Of a stretch of 64,000 nucleotides of DNA, positions 22,512 through 32,351 are shown piece after piece. The position numbers and the translations under genes are program-made. Source of the DNA: Chrysophaeum taylorii. Lineage: Eukaryota; Sar; Pelagophyceae; Pelagomonadales; Pelagomonadaceae. The notes under the pieces were generated by a model that did not search any database, was not told where the DNA came from, and worked only from the letters and a program-made list of their open reading frames with translations. The stretch covers positions 496,001-560,000 of the forward strand of contig JAQMWT010000309.1 of the NCBI GenBank assembly GCA_029834535.1. The letters are read 5' to 3'. Numbering within the stretch: the first letter of the stretch is position 1; the number at the start of each line of letters is the position of its first letter.

Positions 22512-24452
22512 TTTTCGTATTTCGACAGTCGATTCCCATCGTTGAGGTTGCTGCTGCCTTGAGACCGAGAACCGTTATTTTTTTTGTAGTCCGGAATGAG
22601 CGCGTTCCGGCATTCGAAATCCTTCGATGTCCAGGCATCATCATCATCATCGAAGAGTTTCCGCAGCCTGTCGCGGAGGACGTCTTCTCGTTCGACGGAC
22701 GCCGCGGACGCGACCTCGTCGAGGTTCCCAAAAGATGCTGGAAAGTCCCAATGTTCGCCGGTCCCAATCTCCGACGGTTGTCGGTTGGCCTTTTGCATCC
22801 AAGTCCTCCGAATCGGAAGCCGTCGCGAACGCGCGCTCTCAGTTGCCAAAACTACTGAGTTCTTCGCGCTTAGCCGATTCCCACAAAAGAGGGCGATGCA
22901 CGTCGAAGACGATGCGTCGCTCGTCCTGATTGTCGAGATGCTGAAGGCCAGGTTCCGTACCGATTTCGGTAGTTGCCTCAACATCGACTCGCTTTCGCGT
23001 CTTAGCTACCAGAAACAACGTACGTCGACGCGGTATATCGATCGCATAATTTTTTTTCGTTGCAGTTTTTTTTTTGAGTTCGAAGATGACCTCGTGCACG
23101 CGTTGTGGCTGCACGGATGTTCATGAGTCGACAGTCCGCGTTATTTTTTTTTCGCACGTTTTTTTATGTTGGTGCGTAGCGTGCGCTACACGATCGAAGT
23201 GCGACGTCGACGCGCGGTTGTGCTCGCCGCCGGGTTGGGCGTTTCTTGCGATCGTGCAATCGTCTCTTTCTTTGATTCGTGGTTGGCGAAGGACGCCCTC
23301 GGCGACGTCGATGGCGCGGTACGAGTACACCGCGAATTTTTGAGTGTTCCGAGCTTGGATCATGGCGGAGATCTGAAGGCCAACGTACGACGAGGGAGAC
23401 CTCCGTATAAAATCGAGTGTTAGTTGGGCCATTTTTTTTTGTGGATTCGAAGACCACGCGCATCCAACAACCGACCGAGAGACTTCTGGAGGTCGAAGAC
23501 GCGCGCGTCTTCGTCTTTGAGGCGGGTTTCGTTGCACGCTTCGGGTGTTGTTCAAGTCGAAAAAACGAGCGCAGTGACAACGGGGTTGTCGCTCGCCAGT
23601 TGGTTGAGCTTCTTCGCGTCGTCGAGCACGATTTGAGCTTTGGGGTGGTCAGGGGTTTGGCCGCGCGAGTATCTCGGACGTGTTGGAATCATCGAGACAT
23701 TGCATACTTTCTTCCATGCTCGTCCTTCGCCGTCGCCTCCATGCTTTCAAGGATGACCGTCGCGGTTTGTTCTGGTCGGGGTAAAATACCGACGTGACCG
23801 ACTTCCGTTGGGTCGTCGTCGTCGCTCGATTGTTCGCCTCGAGGTCGTCTTCCTTCCTTCTACTGCACGACGATGGTCGCATTGAGCCACGGACGTTCGC
23901 GACGACGTCGTCGGATGGTATCGTAGCTTCATCAAGTTTCGTGTCTTGCATGCGACGTGCCTTTTGTTGCTTGAAGACCACCGCAAGTCTCGGCGTCGCT
24001 GCTGACACCTGTTTGCAAGAAGTCGCGAAGAACGCCAGGTTATTCGAGGATATTCTCGTCGCGGACCTCCAGAAGCGTGATATTGCACGTGCATCAAGTT
24101 GAAGACAACGCGAGGTCGGATGCGCGCGAAGAGCTTTGCTGGACCAGCAATGAATACGAGGACGTCGTTGGGCGCGACGTCAATGGCCGTCAATTGACGG
24201 CGACGACCGAACTGTTTTTCGGCTTCGTCCAGGAGAACGACGCCTTGTCGCAACGACGACTTCGAGCAAGCTGGCACTCGAGCTAGAAGCAGAACTTCGA
24301 TGTCGGGATGTTTGTGCGACATTGTCGAGATCGCTCCAATTCTTGATTCTAAGACACCAGAGGCCATCCTGGTTTTTGGGCGCAGCTTGCCGTCGTGCAG
24401 TTTTAAATCGGAAATTCAAGCTTGATACGACACTCGGAGCAGACGTACCATC
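22500..24452 (-). pseudogene. Decayed gene, unknown family, minus strand
   Basis: Starting from an ATG at 24,452 (MVRLLRVSYQA then TGA), coherent segments follow in different frames: HPDIEVLLLA...VVLLDEAEKQFGRR...NDVLVFIAG (about 24,310-24,150), a Lys/Arg/Gln-rich stretch near 23,960, then KAQIVLDDAKKLNQLASDNP (about 23,650), LKDEDARVFDLQKSLGRLLD (about 23,530), NTQKFAVYSYRAIDVAEG (about 23,340) and VEREDVLRDRLRKLFDDDDD (about 22,690). The first block has the strand/helix rhythm of a ubiquitin-like domain and later blocks look like coiled coil, but no family can be named. Several shifts and stops make it non-functional as read. Confidence 0.35.
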
Positions 24453-24632
24453 TTCGCGGACGGACGGCTTCTGGAGCGAGGTGGAATCTCGTAGGAGTTG
24501 TGGAAGGCGGCCGCATTGGTGAGGAGCACGATTTCGTCCTGGCGTCAACGATCTTCTTCTTCATTCATTCATTCTTTTCTTCGGCGCGATCCGTAATCCG
24601 TTGAATAAAACGTTGAACCTCTCCACAAAGAG

Positions 24633-25283
24633 ATGCGTCTGTTGTCGCAGCGCAAGGACGTCGAGGAGCAGGCGATTGTCCTGGAGGCGACTATGGCTCT
24701 GATGACCGGGGCTTTACGGCAGACGTACCTGGCCGTGGACATGTATAACCAGGTAGTCGCGCCAGCGGCGCGACCCATTCGTGTCGAGGGAAGTGATTTG
24801 TACGAATCTTCTTTGGACGAAGCCTTTCGCAAGTGTGCCGCGACCCTCCAAGCCCTCGCCGCGCACGCGGAAGTCGAGGTCGATTCTTGCGCGCGGTCCG
24901 TTGTCACGGGAGAATCTGTTCGAGAGCTGTGTGCGATCGAGTCCGAAGAAAAAGCAGTCGCGATGGCCGCAAAAGTAAGCGTCGCAGAAATTCTTTGGCG
25001 CGTTGAGGAGCTCTGCTGTGAACTGCCACCGGTCAGCCTCCTGGGCCTCTCCTTCGACTACGAGGACACCGCCCACGAACGGGAAGCTAAACGGATAAAT
25101 TGGGTTCGCTCGCGAGACCTCGTCGACGAACATTGCGCGACGATAGAGGTAGTTATGCACAACCTCCTCGCCATCGCCACCTTCTTCTACCGCCGCCGCT
25201 CCGGCCTCGATCCAGACCTTCCTCTTCTCCGCCGGGAGAGGACGAGGGGGGGAACCCGCCGCAGTCGACGACAACGACACTAA
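24633..25283 (+). CDS. Hypothetical helical protein
   Basis: 216 codons from ATG. It is predominantly alpha-helical with regular hydrophobic spacing and four or five Cys residues (CCELPP, CATLQ). A long helix DEHCATIEVVMHNLLAIATFFYRRR near residue 180 could touch a membrane but is interrupted by charges. The C-terminus is a basic tail, GGTRRSRRQRH. No motif or family is recognised. It is preceded at 24,570-24,620 by an AT-richer stretch and faces away from the decayed minus-strand gene, which fits a shared divergent promoter region. Length and composition look like a real gene, but the function is unknown. Confidence 0.5.
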   Translation: MRLLSQRKDVEEQAIVLEATMALMTGALRQTYLAVDMYNQVVAPAARPIRVEGSDLYESSLDEAFRKCAATLQALAAHAEVEVDSCARSVVTGESVRELCAIESEEKAVAMAAKVSVAEILWRVEELCCELPPVSLLGLSFDYEDTAHEREAKRINWVRSRDLVDEHCATIEVVMHNLLAIATFFYRRRSGLDPDLPLLRRERTRGGTRRSRRQRH

Positions 25284-25975
25284 GCGAGAAAGGAAGGAAT
25301 TGCCGCTCCATCTATCCATCGACAAGTCGTGATCGTTGGACTCCACTTTGGGGAGGCGGGTAGCGGTCTTTGCTGCTGCTGCAGGTGGTCGAGGGGTCGA
25401 GGCAGGCGCTGGTGCGGACGACGAAACGGGGGAGAGCTCGTATCGTCGACGATACTGGAACGCCTGCGTGCCGGGGGGGCGCGAAAGAACTGATTGACGA
25501 CGAGGACGCGCGATGCTGCGAGGTCGAACGGAAGTTGCCGCGGCGATAAGCGCGGGGGGATGTGCGGCGCGGACGGCGGAAAGGCTCGAGGCGCGGCGCC
25601 GGAACGTTCCTGAGAGTGCCGGGTCTTCCTCAATTCCTCGAATCCCTCGTCTTGGTTACGCGCGGCTGCGTACGCGTTTGACGCGCTAAATCGTGGAGAC
25701 GCTGCACGGGGCGTTGACCAAAAGATACGATCCTCAGAGAGAGATCAAAGCCGTCCCATTGTTCGCCGAACGGAGTTTGCTCCCCCCAAAGGACGCCCGC
25801 GAGCGCCTCTTCCGCCGCCTCTCGGCGGTGGACCTCGCCGAGTTTGTTCTGGACGTCGATCGAGCCTGCGCCATCCTCCTCCTCCGACGCCACGTGGTCT
25901 CCCCCGTGTCCATAAACAATCAAACCCTTTCTTAAACCCTAGGATCCGGGATCTTGTGCCGAAAGGAGCAGCAGT
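25284..25975. other. Spacer with a weak plus-strand frame
   Basis: An open plus-strand frame, 25,693-25,935, reads EREIKAVPLFAERSLLPPKD-like acidic/basic helix with LAEFVLDVDRACAILLLRR, but it lacks an ATG (it begins at GTG), so if real it is an exon or a broken gene. The rest is Pro/Arg-rich in all frames. Confidence 0.25.
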
Positions 25976-26260
25976 ATGGTGTTGCTGACGGTGAAGGCCT
26001 TTGCCATCAACCTCGCCTCGACGCTGTTGTTTGTCACCCCGGTCGTGCTCTACGCGGCGCCGGACCGTTGGATGGCCCTCGCTGCAACGGACATCGCCGT
26101 TTTCGCGGCGGTTCTCTTTTTGCCCCCCTTTGGCTGGAAGCGCCCAAACACTTCATCCGACCAGCCCCACCTCCGCGCGGCGCGCCTCTCGCCGCTTCAC
26201 ATCATCCCCCTGGTCGCGGTCGCTGCCATCGTCGCGCACCAGAGCTACTACGGGTTTTAG
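25976..26260 (+). CDS. Small three-helix membrane protein
   Basis: 94 codons from ATG, with three hydrophobic segments: about residues 2-26 (AINLASTLLFVTPVVLYA), 31-53 (WMALAATDIAVFAAVLFLPPFGW) and 74-94 (LHIIPLVAVAAIVAHQSYYGF), ending almost at the last helix. It carries few charges and no signal-cleavage site. The size and hydrophobic pattern are far from what shadow frames nearby show. Family and role are unknown. A TATTATTATTGTTATTATTA stretch follows the gene. Confidence 0.6.
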   Translation: MVLLTVKAFAINLASTLLFVTPVVLYAAPDRWMALAATDIAVFAAVLFLPPFGWKRPNTSSDQPHLRAARLSPLHIIPLVAVAAIVAHQSYYGF

Positions 26261-26467
26261 AAAGGGGATACTTTCGATTCGAAGCCCCCTTTTCTTGGGA
26301 GTTGTTGTTCCTTCCTTTGTCGGATCTCCACATTTTATTATTATTGTTATTATTACACACACGCAATCCGAACGACGGCGGAAGTTGCGTAGGCGCGAAT
26401 TCGGCCGGCGCCGACATGACCTCGGACTACTTGTAGGCAGAAGAATAATAATCAACAGTCGTCGTCA

Positions 26468-26468
<1 letters not shown>

Positions 26469-26499
<31 letters not shown>

Positions 26500-26500
26500 A
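26469..26500 (+). repeat. (CTG)n microsatellite
   Basis: About ten CTG/GCT units just 3' of the small minus-strand membrane protein; the repeat abuts its stop codon. Confidence 0.9.
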
Positions 26501-26773
26501 GACGAGGAGGGTCGGCCTGTTCTGGAGCATGCTGTGCGCACGTCTGAGGTTTATGGCAAGCATGCAGAGCTGCATGAAAATCGCGGGCCAGTTGACGTCG
26601 GGGTAGCCCGCGAGGCCACTCGCGAGAAAGCACACGGAGGCGATGAGCTTGACGCCCATTTCGGCGATGTCGTTCTCGATGACGACCATGCCGAGCCACG
26701 CGCCCCAGCCAAGATCCGCGAGAATGTCGCGCACCACGGCGCTCGTTGTTCGCGCGATGAGGATGACCCTCAT
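26498..26773 (-). CDS. Small hypothetical membrane protein
   Basis: 91 codons, ATG at 26,773. Two moderately hydrophobic segments occur, VKLIASVCFLASGLAG and NWPAIFMQLCMLAINL, with an amphipathic N-terminal half (DILADLGWGAWLGMVVIEND). It lies tail-to-tail with the plus-strand 94-residue membrane protein and 20 bp downstream of the metalloprotease gene on the same strand. No family recognised. It could also be the last exon of a larger gene. Confidence 0.4.
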
Positions 26774-26793
26774 ACCCTTCTTATAACCGATCC

Positions 26794-27438
26794 TTATTTG
26801 TAACGGATATCAATTTCGCTGATTGTTGCTGTTCGGTCGATCGAGCGCTCGACTTGGAGGATGTTGTTCGACTTGAACCGTGTTCTCCGGGACTTGCAGC
26901 AGCACGCGAAGAAGAAGAAGACGAAGGAGCATAGTACGGCAATACCCGCCTGATTTTGACAAACAACAACAACATGAAAATTAGAACCGATAGTGGGAGA
27001 ACTCCTCACGATGGGGACGTAGGACGACCAGAAGATGCTTCTGCTCGAGGACGAATCATCATCATCATCTTCGACGGTTGTTGAATTTCTGGGGGGTGGA
27101 GGGCTACACGTCTCGCCGCAAAACTCGTCGTCGACGCGGACGCCGTCTTCCCCAAAACAGGCGCAGTCCTCGAATCGGTAGGTCCTGAGGTCTTCCGACG
27201 CGAAGCAGCGCGACTCCTCCCCAGGCAAAGAGAGGCACTGCCCCCCGCTGCTGCTGCCGCAGGGGACGCCGTCCGATGCTGGCGCCATTTGCGTCGAGCA
27301 TTGCGTCGCCGCGGGGTCGGCGCCGCAGTAAGCCGTCGCGCACGTGCTGAACGCCGGGCACCCGTAAGGCCGACTAGACGACCACGTGCAGTCGTCGCTC
27401 CGGCTCTTGCAGTCGCCCTCGTAGCACAAACCCACTTC

Positions 27439-27471
<33 letters not shown>

Positions 27472-28976
27472 GGCATCGAGGCACGAGGAGGCTCCCGCTG
27501 GCACGTAGAGGTCTGGGGGACAGGTCGAGTTGGAGCCGTCGCAGAGCTCGTCGTAGTCGCACTCCGGGTGGACGGCGGACCGGCACACCGTGCCCGCCGC
27601 GGCGAGGCGGCCGTTGTCGTCGCAGCACGCATCGCTCGCGACGCAGTCGCAGCCGGGTTCGATTGTGCACGCGGTCTCTGAGAACGGCGCGCCGCAACAC
27701 GAGGAGGAGTCGTAAACTCCGTCGCACTCTTCGCCCTCGTCGACGACGCCGTTCCCGCACGTCGACGCGTTAGAGGGGGGCCTGTCGTCGAGGCACGCGG
27801 GCACGGTCGCGCCATAAACCTCGTTCATGTAGGAGTTGGCCTCCGTCTTGGAGAGATTCGAGAACCGGAAATAGGCCGCATCTCCGTCAAAAATCGAGGT
27901 TGGCGCCATCACGTACTTGGCGAAGTTGGGGTCGTGCGTGAGACCGAGGTTGTGGCCGAGCTCTGCGGCGGCGGCGGAAAGGAGCGCCGCAGTTATGGTA
28001 TTCCAGACATTAACAACATACCGTGAGCCACGAGCCACGCCGACGAGAGGGTCGAGAGCGAGGCGTGGGAGTGGATGCCGGCCGAGTAGCGGCGAGAGCA
28101 CATGCCCGAAACGAAGGCGAGGCCCAACACAAATCCGTTCAAATTCGTCTCTGAAAAGAGTTGCACGTTGTCGAACGCAAAGTCGAGACGCGCCGCCCAC
28201 GCGCTGAAGGACCCCAGCAGGCACACCGAGCTCGCTTCGGTAGAGGAACACGAGTCGCCGCAGGCCGAGCAATTGTCTCCTCTCAAATACTCTAAATCGT
28301 CGGGCGTCTGGCTAAAAGTGATCTGGCCGACCAGCACCGGCTCCACGGTGCATGCGAAAAGCTTGGAGTCGCGAAGTCCGTCCCCTTGCGTCCCCAAGTA
28401 AATGTCGCGCACGATCGCCATCGTCAGCGCCGTCGACGCGGCCGCGTCCTCCTCGAGCGAGGCAAACCTTTCGGCATCGTTCACCGCGAGAATTTCGACG
28501 TATTTGCGCGGTCGCGCCGCGCATTCGTCCTCCACCACCCCTTCTCTCCGGCGCCCATCACCGCCTGGAATCGGAAGCCCCTTGCCGCGCGCACCGTGCT
28601 GTTCCACAACGACGTGTCCGACTCTCGGAACCCATTTGATCTCCGTCGCGAAGGCGCGCGTTCGGACGATGACGTGAGGTTTCCCGCACAGACTCGCGCG
28701 CACGCTCCCAACGCGTCCGCTCGCGTTGTAAGCGACCCCCGAGTACAAACACTCTTTGTATATCGACTCGATGTATCCCGCGAGAGGTGACCACACGAGC
28801 TCTCGGTAGCCTTCGGCGAGCACAGACCTGTCAACGCTCAGCTCGAGCGTCAGATCCATGTCCTCGCTCGCCACGCGAACCCTCCTCACCGACGCAGAAT
28901 CATGAAGCACCTCGACACTTGCAAGTCGATGAGCGCCGCCGCCCAACACCAACATCATCATCCTCATCATCATCAT
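26794..28976 (-). CDS. ADAM-like membrane metalloprotease (M12B catalytic + disintegrin/Cys-rich + TM)
   Basis: Two exons joined over a 59-bp intron (27,963-28,021) restore VAHELGHNLGLTHD, the complete zinc site HExxHxxGxxHD of M12B reprolysin/ADAM proteases. I chose the ATG at 28,976 because it opens a signal-peptide-like MMMMRMMMLVLGGG; the open frame itself reaches 29,168. In order: signal peptide; a prodomain-like region; catalytic domain (KYVEILAVNDAERF, then FVLGLAFVSGMCS, then the zinc helix); disintegrin-like domain beginning CGNGVVDEGEECD with its usual CC and CD.CDG.S..CP pattern; a serine tract from a GAT repeat; a second Cys-rich region; a hydrophobic helix AGIAVLCSFVFFFFACCC; and a basic cytoplasmic tail. 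It is predicted to shed or degrade cell-surface proteins. ADAMs are best known from animals and fungi; presence in a protist is unusual but not unique. Confidence 0.88.
27438..27471 (+). repeat. (GAT)n microsatellite coding for poly-Ser in the metalloprotease
   Basis: About ten GAT units, read on the minus strand as TCA, giving the Ser tract between disintegrin-like and second Cys-rich regions. Confidence 0.9.
27963..28021 (-). other. 59-bp GT-AG intron splitting the zinc-site codon
   Basis: On the minus strand: ...CTCACG|GTATGT...CCGCAG|AGCTCGGCC. Joining the flanks makes GAG (the catalytic Glu of HELGH) from one base upstream and two downstream (phase 1). Exon lengths on both sides agree with the frames. 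Confidence 0.9.
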
Positions 28977-31209
28977 AACGGCACTGGCAACAATATTGGT
29001 CTCATGGCCGTGAACTTTCTTTCTTTCTTTCGGCACAGAAATTTTTTGAATATCCTCTTTCATCAAAAGCTTGTTGTTGTTTTCTTCGCGTCCACAATAA
29101 TAATTATTGTGAAGCGAAGTTGTATAATAATAACAAAAAAGCGCCCAGTCGCTGTCGCCGCACGTCACGTCGGAGGGGAACGACGTTTTTTTTTCGAGGA
29201 TTATTTATTATCGCACGCGACGAAAGCGGAGAGGGAATCTTGTTGTTGTTGTTGTACTACTGTCGGGAAAATATCATGTCCGATTCAGTGCAGGTCACAC
29301 TGCGTCTCCCGCCTTCTTTTTTTCGCCAGCCAGCGCGGCGGGAACTACTACTATGTGTTACGCAGTGCCGTCAATCAAAGTGCTGTCGTCACCGAACGGA
29401 GTTGTCGCCTCACCACAGCGCGGACCTCAGGCAGCAAGTGCGGTTCTCCGTATACACTTCCGGAGCGACACTCTAACAATCATATTAGGGTGTCTTTCAA
29501 ACCGCCAACGCGCGCTTCCACGAGTGATCCTCGCAGATGATGATGCGGCGCTCCCGTTCGTTCAGCGGCGCTGAAAGGTCGCACCGCGAGCGAGGAATGC
29601 GCACGGGGAAGTCGCCGTTCGCGCAAGAGGGTGACTCACCCCCCCCCCCAAGCCGGGAATTGACACTCTCTCACAAAAACAAACCCGGTTGTGGCGACGT
29701 TCCTTCGAAAAATGTCTGGTTGGGTGGTACTGCAACTCAAATTACTCTGAGAACATCGACTCTTGACGACCGAAGAAGGCGGCAGCGGCTTTTCTTCTTC
29801 GGGGCGCGTCATCATTTTGTAGAGGATATGTCTCCTCCGTTTGACGAGCCAAGCTCACTGCAGATACGTCGGTCTTCTCTCGAAGTTGTCTGCTCACACT
29901 ATGATATGCTTTCGCGCGCAAAAGCGAGGGCAATACGTGCCGCGCGTTAATTAAACACACGAAGAAAACAGCCGCTTTGGCCTGAAGAAAACCGAAATCT
30001 TCATCTCGCATACAGCTCCGCCAGGCAGCAGCCCACCCTCGTGCCCTGGAAGCGCCTCGCTCGTAATTTGCCATCCTCTTCTCCTGATGCGCCTCTAGAC
30101 AAACGCCCCCGCTGGTCGGTTCACCTCTAATCAGTTCACATGCGGCCAGTCTCGTCAACAGCGCGGCAAACGAAGACCTGGTACTTCCTCGCTCAAGACC
30201 GTGACACTCGGCGCGGGCCATCAACTCCCCCTCCATTCTGCAACCCCCCGTCAGAACTCCCTCTGACATATCTATCTATCTTCGAACGCCACGGCGATGG
30301 AATTACGCCCCGTGCACACTGGGTTCGGTCAAAAAGATCAGTGCCCGTGTGGTACGCGCATTTAGCGCCACGGCTAATGGCCAACCCCTTAACAGGCCCG
30401 AGCGACCCAATAACAACGAACGAACGCGTTTTGACTTTGGTGTCGGCAGAGAGATTTTTTTGAGGGTTGGTAGTGGTGGCGAAGTTCTGCAGCGTCCGTC
30501 TTCGAAGAACTTGCGGAGGAATCCCACCAATCATGCACAGTACTTTGTCAACCCGGCTCTCGGCACCTCCTTTGTTGGAGGCATTCACTCGGCGCTTGCG
30601 CAACGACCTGCTGGCCCGTATCATTGACGCGCGCGTCACCACCGCTGCTTGATGATTTGGCGACTCAATATTCGCCGACAACCCTATGCCGCAAATGCGT
30701 ATCACGTGGTGTTCGACGGCCGCTACTCAAAAATTAATAAGGAGGACCTCTCGAATAGCGCACTCTTTACCAGCACTAGAATGCACTACGCTCGCACGCA
30801 CGACCTCGCGGAGTTCTGAAGCGGTCAGATCGAGAGCTAAGCTTAACGCCGCAAAGACCTTGTTGCTTGACCCTGATCAACGGCGATTCTTAGAGAGGGC
30901 GGGCCGAATCGGATTAATTTGCTGCGGAGGCTACTCGCATGCTTCCCGTAATAATTTATTTCTGGCGCAGCCAACAAAAAGCCGCTCTCGCTGGCGGCAC
31001 GGGATTCAAGGGCCAAACTGGGGTGGCGACGTGCGAGTGGCGGCGCCTGACCACGAGCACTCCAGACCGAGTGTGGCGCCTTTAAATGTCGAGCGCGACG
31101 TCTCCATCGCCGACCCCGCATACGTAAACCAGAACGAAACTACGACGGAGACCAGAAAACGTCGTCTTACCACCACCACCACCAGAGCCCGGGACGAACA
31201 CAGTTTCGG
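28977..31209. other. Gene-poor stretch upstream of the cathepsin pseudogene
   Basis: Frames of 60-175 codons on both strands. The longest, minus 29,742-30,269, has a helical hydrophobic segment (FFVCLINARHVLPSLLRAKAY) but no family. The stretch 28,990-29,130 is AT-rich and is the likely promoter side of the metalloprotease gene. I see no supportable gene; part of 30,690-31,200 may be the lost 5' end of the cathepsin gene. Confidence 0.3.
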
Positions 31210-32195
31210 TCGATGGCAGAGGACATCCCCGCACGATATATCCAGCTACCGAGGAACCACATCATCGCCCTCGCCGCCGGCGAGATCGAACGGTTCGAAA
31301 CGAGAATTTCGGTATTCGTTCGACAGCGCGACGCAGCGGCGGCCCGAGAAGATCATCAACGACATCCGCGATCAGTCAGTCGAACTGCGGATGCTGCTGG
31401 GCCTTCGCTGGCGCCGAGGCTGCGTCCGACCGCATGTGTATCTCTGGCGGCGGCGGCGGCGAGATGGTTCCGTTGAGCGCGCGGGACGCGTGCTTCAACT
31501 CGAACCGCGACGGCTGCGATGGCGGCCAGATCACGACGCCGTGGACGGTTGTGAGCTGCACGGGCGCCGTGTCGGGCGGCCAATACAACAACTCCGGCCC
31601 GTTCGGGTTTTGTGCTGTGCAGCGATTTTTCGCTGTCCCGCTGCCACCACCACGGTCCCCGGGGCGACGATCCCTACCCCGACGAGGGCGACCCCGGCTG
31701 GCTGTCCCTCGGAGTCCTCCCCCGAGGGTCCGACGGCCTGCGATTCCGACGCGAACGAGACGCACGCCGACTTCGCGAACGACAAGTACTCCTTCTCTGG
31801 TCTCGTCCAGGCTGCTACGGGCGAGACGCGCATCACGCAGCTCATTTACGAGGGCGGCCCCGTCGAGACCGCCGCCTTTACGGTGTATTCGGACTTTGAG
31901 GACTACGTCTCGGGCATCTACGAGCACGTGTCCGGCTCGTACGCGGGCGACCACGCCGTCAAGATCACGGGCTGGGGCGTCGAGAACGGGACCAAGTGTA
32001 CCGGAAGGTGGTCGCCAACTCCTGGAACGAGTACTGGGGCGAGGACGGCTTCTTCCGCATCAAGAAGGGCACCAACGAGTGCGGCATCGAGGACGAGGTC
32101 ACCGCCTCGCCCGCGACCACCACCACCTGGTCCAAAAAGGCCGGCAAGCCTCTTCAGAAACCAAAAAACGCTACACCGGAAATCTACAATAATAG
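31210..32195 (+). pseudogene. Cathepsin B-like cysteine protease (peptidase C1A), frame-broken
   Basis: Mature-domain motifs are in order but in changing frames: SFDSATQ and INDIRDQ; then NCGCCWAFAGAEAASDR with the catalytic Cys; NRDGCDGGQ; GAVSGGQYNNSGPFG; then CSDFSLSRCHHHGPRGDDPYPDEGDPG, an occluding-loop-like His region typical of cathepsin B; then [15 protein letters not shown] with the catalytic His; and [20 protein letters not shown] with the catalytic Asn. Frame changes occur at TCAGTCAG (31,372-31,379), near 31,611-31,620, at GGCTGGCT (31,696-31,703) and GTGT (31,996-31,999). Three of the four are exact tandem duplications of 4, 4 and 2 bp, each giving precisely the shift needed. The 3' end runs into the hAT element. 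The signal/propeptide region upstream is not clearly readable. Confidence 0.88.
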
Positions 32196-32290
32196 CACCG
32201 TTGGGAATTCACTGAGCTCACTTCACTAGGTTCACTGAATTTGGTTCACTTCACTTCACTTCACTTCACTTCACCGGGAAGTTTTTCGTC
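32196..32290 (+). repeat. Left terminal inverted and subterminal repeats of the hAT element
   Basis: GTTGGGAATTCACT at 32,200-32,213 followed by many TTCACT copies and a (TTCAC)n array. Confidence 0.75.
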
Positions 32291-32351
32291 CGAAGTCCAA
32301 TGTTCACTTCACGTTCATTCACTTTGGCTGACGGCCTGACCCCGTCTGCTG

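Noticed and set aside
22070-22984. 304-codon minus-strand frame as one intact gene
   Set aside because: It overlaps a plus-strand membrane-helix frame, is low-complexity (Ser/Asp/Arg) over long parts and only its upstream third looks protein-like.
31611-31620. 5-bp repeat TGTGCTGTGC as the cause of the second frame shift in the cathepsin gene
   Set aside because: A 5-bp insertion would give the wrong frame; the required net change is +1, so this junction is not explained by a simple duplication.
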